Below are positions 57,337-64,000 of a stretch of 64,000 nt of DNA, piece after piece (position 1 is the first letter of the stretch; the number at the start of each line of letters is the position of its first letter). This DNA comes from Larix kaempferi (lineage: Eukaryota > Streptophyta > Pinopsida > Pinales > Pinaceae), in assembly GCA_027924585.1 (NCBI GenBank), contig BSBM01000036.1:1674001-1738000 (forward strand), written 5' to 3'. Made by a program: the position numbers and the translations under genes. The notes beneath the pieces were generated by a model. That model searched no databases and had not been told where the DNA came from. It saw only the letters and a list, made by a program, of their open reading frames with translations.

Positions 57337-59924
57337 TGTAATACCCCCAATTTGACCCTTGAAATGTATTCAATTATATTATGTAAATGATGTAATTATG
57401 CTAGTATGGATTCCTAGTGTGGAGCTCAAGGCCAATTCCCTTAGAATTCATCCAAAATCTGCCATGTGCCTTAAATAAGCCAATTACCTTCTCTTGACTA
57501 TTAAACCCAATCATTGAATGCATATATGAGGTTGGTGGAAAAATTCACTTCATGTAGTTATTGAAGCATGGGGGTTGTGACTGCTATGTCAGCTGTCAGC
57601 AATCCTATTTATTCTATGGTTATAATCTATGTCAGTTGTCATTTCACCCTTACCTCATATCCCTTGGAGTCAACACTCTTTTGATCATTCTCATTCTCTC
57701 GTGCATGTTTTCTACACTACGTAGAGTTTCTATTGTTGTTCATGTCCATTACCAGACTGTGTTTAACCTAGAAATTTGAATTTGGAAACAAAGCTACATT
57801 TTTGGAAGGGAAAATAGATGGTTGTAGGTGAGCATGTAGGTTTGGAAAGCTAGGAAACCTTATCCATTGATTTATTTTACTTTTGGATGCTTGAGAATCC
57901 ATGGATTAATGTTGCAGTAGGTTATCCATTAGCATAGAGTAGGTTGGACTCTTATTGCACACACTAGTAAGCATTGTAAGGGTTGGATTTCCTAAGGGAA
58001 CCATGGTTCAGTGAAGGAAAATAACTTCCTTGTGTTGTGTGTGGCAGTTGGAAGGAGTGCCATGGCTATGATGGCTTAGTGAGACCCCTATAGATATTTG
58101 GTTGAGCTTTTTGGATAAGAACAGTGAGAAGAATGGGTTGTGGGATGAGAGTAGGTGTTCCCTTAATCCTAGTGGCCTCATACCCCAGCTTGGGGGTGGC
58201 TTGTAATATCCGTATCTGGATATTCTCATGTTGTGATCGTGTCCAAATCACAATAAGACTATTCAAGTGAATAATCAACCAATAGAAAATAACTCCATTT
58301 AGAAAGAATAAATAATATTGAATATATATTGATGAGAGATTATTAAATTAAATTTTTGTAATATCCATGATATGATATCACATAGAAATTTATACCCAAA
58401 ATTAAAACTTTAAGACACTGACTAGTAAATAGGAAACTAGTTGCAGAACTAGTCTTGGGAAAGCTAGTCAAGGGCTAACTGAGAGGGTTCTAGGAATGAT
58501 ATTTGGAAAGGTTTAGGTTCTAGAATTTGTGTGGATGTGTGCAGCAGAAAGATAATTATGGTCTGAGCAGTAAGTCCTATGCATGAGGTACTGGAGCCAT
58601 TCACTTTTCAACAACAGATAAACCTGTTGCCTACTTGGAGGCTTCCTGGGATTCCAACATATGCATACTAGATTGGGAGGGAATAAAGGTGAATTAGGCT
58701 GATGTATGTAGTTCGACGGTCCTCGTGGAAATTATTAAACATCGATTGAGAATTTTTTTGAGAGTTGGTGAGGAGTTGGTAGGAGTTGGACTGCTATGCT
58801 GATTTTTGGGCCTGGCTTCCCAAGTGGTGTACGTCCCTCCAAAATTCTACTTTTGAAGGTTGATTGTGGTTCAAGGGTCTGTTTTTGAACATAATCAACT
58901 TACAGAACCTGAATTGGATCCTCTAAATGAATTCTATGTAATTTCTTCCAAGACTAGTCCTCAAAAAGTGCCCAATGAGCATAGGGGGGGAAGTTAAACT
59001 TGTATTTGATCCATGTAAGATTTAATTCTGTATTTAATGGACATATTACAGCTTATAGGATTGAAAACATAGAGCATCAAACTTTACATCACATCATTAC
59101 ATTTCCAGAGAACTTATGCCATAAAAAGCCCTCAAAACCCCCATAAGTCTACCCAATCCTTCAATACAACATATATATGGCTGCAAATATTTATGTAATG
59201 AATTAGGAGAGTTATATCAGATATTCTAAATCATCTAATTATATGTATAAATCTACCATTCAAAAATACAGTGCTTGAATGGTGAAAACTACTCCAAAAT
59301 AAGCTAGAAAAACAATACTAGAAGCCATTATTACATCACGAGCCTCTAGGGCATATTCATATGAGAAGATGGGAAAATGTTGGACATAGTTCATATTTTT
59401 ATTATAGAGATTTTATGACTACAAAACAAAAGAAAACCATCCTCTCCAATGACATAAGGAAAGATGATTCAATCCCTCAGTTTTTCACCTCTTGAGTTCC
59501 AAACATGACACCCTTGGGGAATTGCGAACTGGAATCACTGGGACATGATAGAAGTTGAATGAATGGTTGTAAGTTCAAATTTATTTTTGAATATGGCCAT
59601 CACTCATCAGATCCTTCATCTCATTGATCACTGGAAATATTTCAATGGAGCAAACCTTCCACCAACACCCTGCAATACTGAAGAATGGGGAAGAAGAGAG
59701 GGGATAATGAGAAGGATTCTTGTTTGAAATATTAAACTCCTCTGAAGCAATTAGACCCCAGATTGATATCAGACTTTAATGGTTGAAAAATTATCTTCAG
59801 TGGCTGCAAATAGATCTCCAATGGCTTCCAATTAGTCTTCAATATCTGTTAGAGAGAGAGAGGGAGAAGAAGAGAATAAACTAGACAAGATTGGCTATGG
59901 GGAGCATCACCCAAATCAAGTTGA
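57337..59924. other. no recognisable gene; possible LTR start at 57337
   Basis: TGTAATACCCCC at 57337 interrupts a copia RNase H and is a plausible gypsy LTR terminus, preceded by ATTTT. The partner end was not found. The rest is AT-rich without coding similarity; purine-rich GCATAGGGGGGGAAG occurs at 58978. Confidence 0.35.
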
Positions 59925-61352
59925 AGCACATCTCTCAACAAGAGAAGCTAAAGATCTCATATTCAATTACAAAATAGTCAAAATATGTGAATGGGAGTTG
60001 GAAGCACTATTTTATAGAATCTCTGATGACATCCTCAACAAGTTTCTCCTTGGATGACTTGCTAGAACCCTTCACAAATGCGCCCCCCTTGGGTGGATGA
60101 ACTTTGCTAGATTTCCTTATGACATGATTTTATCCCTTTGAAAACTGCGCCCTCCTTGACCTTAGATGTTTCCTTCTTGCAACAACTCTTGCTTGCTTTG
60201 TGAACTGTGCTAATAGATTTTAAGGTAGTGTTAGATCTACTTTAAAACATCTATATTACTATGAAGTAGGTGAATCTTCAATGTCAGAAATCCACAATCA
60301 TTTATCAGCCCCTAACATATTTAATATCATGAATTAAAAGATAATTGAATTGTTTCATATTATTGTAAAGAAGAAGATACATACTTGCACTATAGCTTGA
60401 TGTGCATCCTTTCTCCTTTGCCATGAGCTATCCTTTCTCCACACTTTCCTTTGATGAATATGCCAATCTTTTTAATCCTCCAAATATCTCCAACACGCAT
60501 TTTCTCTTCCTTTTTCCTCCTCTTACCATGCCCCAAATGCCTTTATTTTATAGCATTGGCAAATGGGCTCTCAAGTTTCTCTTTTCAATGTGGGGTAATC
60601 CATTTTCATGATTTTTGATTATTTTTGCTCAAAAACCCACTTTCCATAGTCTTTTAGGCTTTTGTCACAACTTTAGCATATTTAAGTATAATTAATGCAC
60701 TTTTGTGCATTTCTTCTCACTATTTTACTGGTGGAGGATTTGAGCCTTTAATGAGTAGTTCAATCACTGAACCTTGTCTTCTTAGGCTACCTCTTTCTTC
60801 ACACAATCTTTTTGATTATGGATGTAGTGATTAGATAAGAGAGGACTTGTTCTCTTGTGTACTTGTATTTTGTCTTCATGTTGCGGGCGCATAGTAAAAT
60901 ATGCTTCTTCCCCTCACTTTGTTGAGGGAGTTAATTTGATTGTTAACAAACTGGGCATTGAAATGGAAACTACACCATTCAGGATGTTTCCTATTTGGTA
61001 AAATGGACTATTTTTTTGGCAAGTGCGCCCTCCTTACCTTTTCTAGTTGTTTCCTTTCTCTGGTTTTGGAAACCTTATCCCCACCCTCCTTATTTTCATC
61101 TTGTTGCCATATCTTCACCCCCAACTCCATTTTGGAAACATCATCCACATGGGGTGCCCTCTTGTCTCACTTGCTCATTATCTATTAATTTTATTTATCA
61201 AATTTAACTTTAATAAATAAATTTGCCAATTTATGAGACTTAGGATAAATTAATTCTAAGCAAATAGAATTAATACAATTTAATTCCCCTTGGGGTTAAT
61301 TTTGTCCCCATTTCACCCTTGGGACTGGATGAACCAAAATTTGGGAGATGAC
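59925..61352 (-). repeat. LTR-like repeat copy 1 (interrupted by a solo LTR)
   Basis: Matches 61838-62520 except for a 741-bp insertion at 60208-60948. Right end GGGAGATGACA corresponds to a minus-strand LTR start TGTCATCTCCC, and the flanking minus-strand sequence GCTTGAGGACAAGCAATCTTGGGAAGGGAGAACT contains a gypsy-like polypurine tract. So this is probably the 3' LTR of a small minus-strand element. Confidence 0.65.
60208..60948. mobile_element. probable solo LTR, 741 bp
   Basis: Starts TGCTAATAG and ends GTTAACA, flanked by AACTG on both sides (60203-60207 and 60949-60953). The empty site is preserved in copy 2 (GTGAAGTGGGCATTG, near 62110). TG/CA ends, a 5-bp duplication and no coding capacity fit a solo LTR; orientation not determined. 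Confidence 0.7.
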
Positions 61353-61837
61353 AAGTTCTCCCTTCCCAAGATTGCTTGTCCTCAAGCAATGTTAGGATTC
61401 CACCAAGCTTCTGCTGCACCACTCTGATTATATTTGTCCCCGTCCACTGAACAATCTGAAAATTAAATTTGGGGGCTTCACAAAGATATAAAAAAAAATT
61501 CAAGATGACTATGAAGTATAAACTGCACTGTAAACTCTATCTGCACTAAATCATGACCAAAAATATTAACCCATTTAAGATAACTGAGTAGAATTCTTGG
61601 ATCCCACTGCTTCCTTTGTAAGGGCCCAAATTTTCCTGCCACCTTTGGAAAGTTGTCACTCCAAGGAATTCCTGTATCCCATGGTCCCTGATGAATACCA
61701 TCCATCATCACTGTTACTTGTGACAACTTGTCACTCCATGGTATGCCATAATCCATCCACCCTACTGGAAATGTGCCACTCCCAATGCAAAACTGAATAG
61801 TTGTGAGACCTCTCCACCAAACATAGAACTTCTTGAG

Positions 61838-62520
61838 AGCACATCACTCAACAAGAGAAGATAAAGCTCTCATACTCAATTACAAAATATCAAAATATGT
61901 GAATGGGATTTGGAAGCACTCTTTTATAGAATCTTTGATGACCTCCTTAGCAAGTTTCTCCTTGGAAGACCTACTAGAACCCTTCACAAATGCACCCCCC
62001 CTTGGGTGGATGAACTTTCCTACTTTTCCTTATGACATGATTTTCTCCCTTTGAAAATTGCACCTTCCTTAACCTTAGATGTTTCCTTCTTGCAACAACA
62101 CTTGCTTGCTTTGTGAAGTGGGCATTGAAATGGAAACTACACCATTAAGGATGTTTCCTATTTGGTAAACTGGATTTTTTTTTGGCAAGTGCGCCCTCCT
62201 TAGATTTTCTAGTTGTTTGCTTTTTCTGGTTTTGGAAACCTTATCCCCACCTTCCTTCTTTTCATCTTGTTTCCATATCTTCACCCCCAACTCCTTTTTG
62301 GCAACATCATCCACATGGGGCACCCTCTTGGTCCACTTGCTCATTATCCATTAATTTTATTTATCAAAATTAACTTTAATAAATAATTTTTCCAATTTAT
62401 GAGACTTGGGTTAAAATTAATTCTAAGCAAATAGAATTAATACAATTTAATTCCCTTAGGGGTTTATTTTGTCCCCCTTTCACCCACGGGACTGGATGAA
62501 TCAAAATTGGGGACATGACA
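61838..62520 (-). repeat. LTR-like repeat copy 2
   Basis: Uninterrupted copy ending GGGGACATGACA (minus-strand start TGTCATGTCCCC). Only ~485 bp of unique DNA separates it from copy 1, too little for gag or pol. The outer left border and primer site are not clear. Confidence 0.65.
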
Positions 62521-62569
62521 AATTTGATGGACCATTTAAATATGGTCTTATGTTCCTTTTCAATGGAAA

Positions 62570-63396
62570 TGTATGTCTCTATCTATTCTGTTAATTACAT
62601 ATCAGTATTCAATAGTTGTTTAATTATTATTTTTTATTATTTAATTATTTGTTTATTGATATGTTTATATATTATTTTATTTGTTACATTTCCTTCCTCT
62701 TCGGAATGCTTTGTCCTCAAAGCATTAGTGATGGAGGTCACATCTTTCTTTGTATATACCTTATAAAATTTGTTTATAATTTTAATATACTAAGCAAAAC
62801 CATGTGTGGTTTCATAAAACCATGTGCAGTTTCATGAATGTTATTCTTTGACTTTTTTTTTTTACTCTTTCATTTTTTCTTTTTTTTCCTCTCGTGGATA
62901 ATTCTTTTTTTCCACTTCTTATTTGTAATATTTTTTTTCTTACTTCTTGTTCTCTTCTTCTTATTTTAAATGGAAACAATCACTTATTTTCTCTCTTTTT
63001 TAAATTTCCTTCTTCTATTCTTGATTTACGGTTGTATTTGAATTTTGTAGCGGAATAATATATTTGTCATTAACTTGTTTTGCTTCAAAGTTGTGTCTGA
63101 ATCTTTTTTGGGCCAAAAGCCTACTTTTGGACAAGGTCCTAGATTTTTGGGAAGCCCAAAAAATGATGGCCGAAAGCCAATGTGGATCAAAGATCCTTAA
63201 TAGAGAAGCTTTGAGAATGGTTTGTGGCCAAAAGCCGTAATCAATCCCAAGAAGGGGCTCTGATACCAATGTAATATACGTCTCTATCTACTCTATTAAT
63301 TACATATCAATTTTATTTAATATTTGTTTAATTATTATTTTTATTTATTTAATTATTTGTTTATTGAAATGCTTATATATTATTTTATTTGTTACA
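62570..63396 (-). mobile_element. TRIM-like miniature LTR element, 827 bp
   Basis: Terminal direct repeats 62570-62688 (119 bp) and 63270-63396 (127 bp), alike over most of their length (GTCTCTATCTA ... TATTTTATTTGTTACA). The minus strand next to the right repeat reads TTGGTATCAGAGCCCC, a perfect tRNA-iMet primer site. Next to the left repeat it reads AAGAGGAAGGAAA, a polypurine tract. The internal ~580 bp has no gag or pol. Size and parts match terminal-repeat retrotransposons in miniature. A clear target duplication was not found (TGGCA on the right, TGGAA on the left). Confidence 0.78.
63250..63269 (-). other. tRNA-iMet primer-binding site of the TRIM-like element
   Basis: Complement of GGGGCTCTGATACCAA; exact TGGTATCAGAGC on the minus strand adjoining the right terminal repeat. 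Confidence 0.85.
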
Positions 63397-64000
63397 TGGC
63401 ATCTTAGCAGAAAGAGTATATGCTCAACAAAGTTCCTATGGATGGGTGGAAAATCGCTCTTACACAACCATTTGCTTGGATCTTCTTTGCTTAAAGATAA
63501 GTATTCTTATGTAATTGTTGTACAATGATTTTTATTTAAATGTCTTTGACAATTATGCTTTGAATTGCAAGTTATGTGTGTGTGGATTAATTTTATTTCC
63601 ACTGTATGTTTTTATTTACATGTATGCACATGCATTTTAGTTGTTTGAATTCGTAATTATAGATATGGGGCAAAATTTAGAGGCCATGGTTTAGTTAATG
63701 TCCCATCCTGCTAGCCGGATTGAGGGTTGGGGACGTTACACACACTCTTTATCCTGGCCATGAGAAAATTTAACTATTAGAATGCTATTGTGAATCTTGA
63801 TAATATGAATTTAGCCTAGAAAAATCATCAGAACTATAGTCTATTAAGAATATACACACATTTCAAGAGATAATAATTCAAATTATTATAACCTAAAATA
63901 TACTACATATGATTCAAGACACATAATCAACATAGATTAAAGGTAGTGCAATCTCCATGTTTGTGTTTAAGATGAGTACCACCCCACATGATGCTTATTC
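63397..64000. other. no recognisable gene; possible gypsy LTR end at ~63739
   Basis: AT-rich. GTTGGGGACGTTACA near 63725-63739 is the common end of plant gypsy LTRs that begin TGTAATGTCCCC, but no partner is assigned. Confidence 0.35.

Noticed and set aside
63015-63269. 84-codon minus-strand ORF starting at the primer site
   Set aside because: Lies inside the TRIM-like element and has no similarity to gag or other proteins; length is compatible with chance.
27761-63739. A single giant LTR element from TGTAATGTCCCC (27761) to GGGGACGTTACA (63739)
   Set aside because: The termini suit each other in style, but the flanking bases (GTTCT and CACAC) do not form a target duplication and no internal collinearity was seen.

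Overview
The window reads as a transposable-element-dense intergenic stretch of a plant nuclear genome. Every large coding signal is an LTR retrotransposon (Ty3/gypsy or Ty1/copia) or a plant-type extra ORF of the kind such elements carry. No host protein-coding gene, rRNA, tRNA or CRISPR array could be supported. The gag/protease style of several fragments and the long degenerate elements suggest a large-genome seed plant, possibly a gymnosperm; this is inference only.

Layout. 1-9198 (+): 3' part of a Ty3/gypsy element of the Tat type. It has RT, RNase H and integrase, then a second RNase H in a separate frame, an intron-containing antisense ORF, a ~3 kb non-coding 3' region, a polypurine tract and a 3' LTR. 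9199-~15900 (-): a second Tat-like element whose integrase is cut by the first one. Its extra RNase H lies between protease and RT, and its 5' LTR with a TATA box starts at 15090. 16006-17523 (-): an uninterrupted 505-codon ORF, probably retrotransposon-derived. 17820-19730: GC-rich repetitive DNA. 19736-22181 (+): a decayed coiled-coil ORF. 25090-27000 (-): a gypsy gag/protease fragment.

29580-54756 is a nested set of LTR elements that can be dissected exactly through target-site duplications. An old gag/protease-only element (29585-54751, TSD AGGAG) carries a chromodomain gypsy element (30473-45828, TSD tggtg/cggtg) in its left LTR. That element is split by a copia element, here called copia A (31936-42829, TSD ATAGG). 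Copia A carries a shortened relative, copia B (37656-41086, TSD TGTAT), in its 3' UTR. A separate copia element, copia C (49368-54316, minus strand, TSD ATATA), sits in the right LTR of the old element. By-eye LTR divergence falls with nesting depth (about 10, 7, 4 and 1 percent), as expected.

54757-64000 holds a copia 3' end with its LTR, a pair of LTR-like repeats (one carrying a solo-LTR insertion), and a miniature terminal-repeat element with a tRNA-iMet primer site.

The most unusual signal is in the 3' UTRs of copia A and copia B. There, dozens of short inverted repeats share a loop near AGGTG/AGGAT while their stems differ in a compensated way. This is followed by tandem repeats of 57 and ~88 bp.
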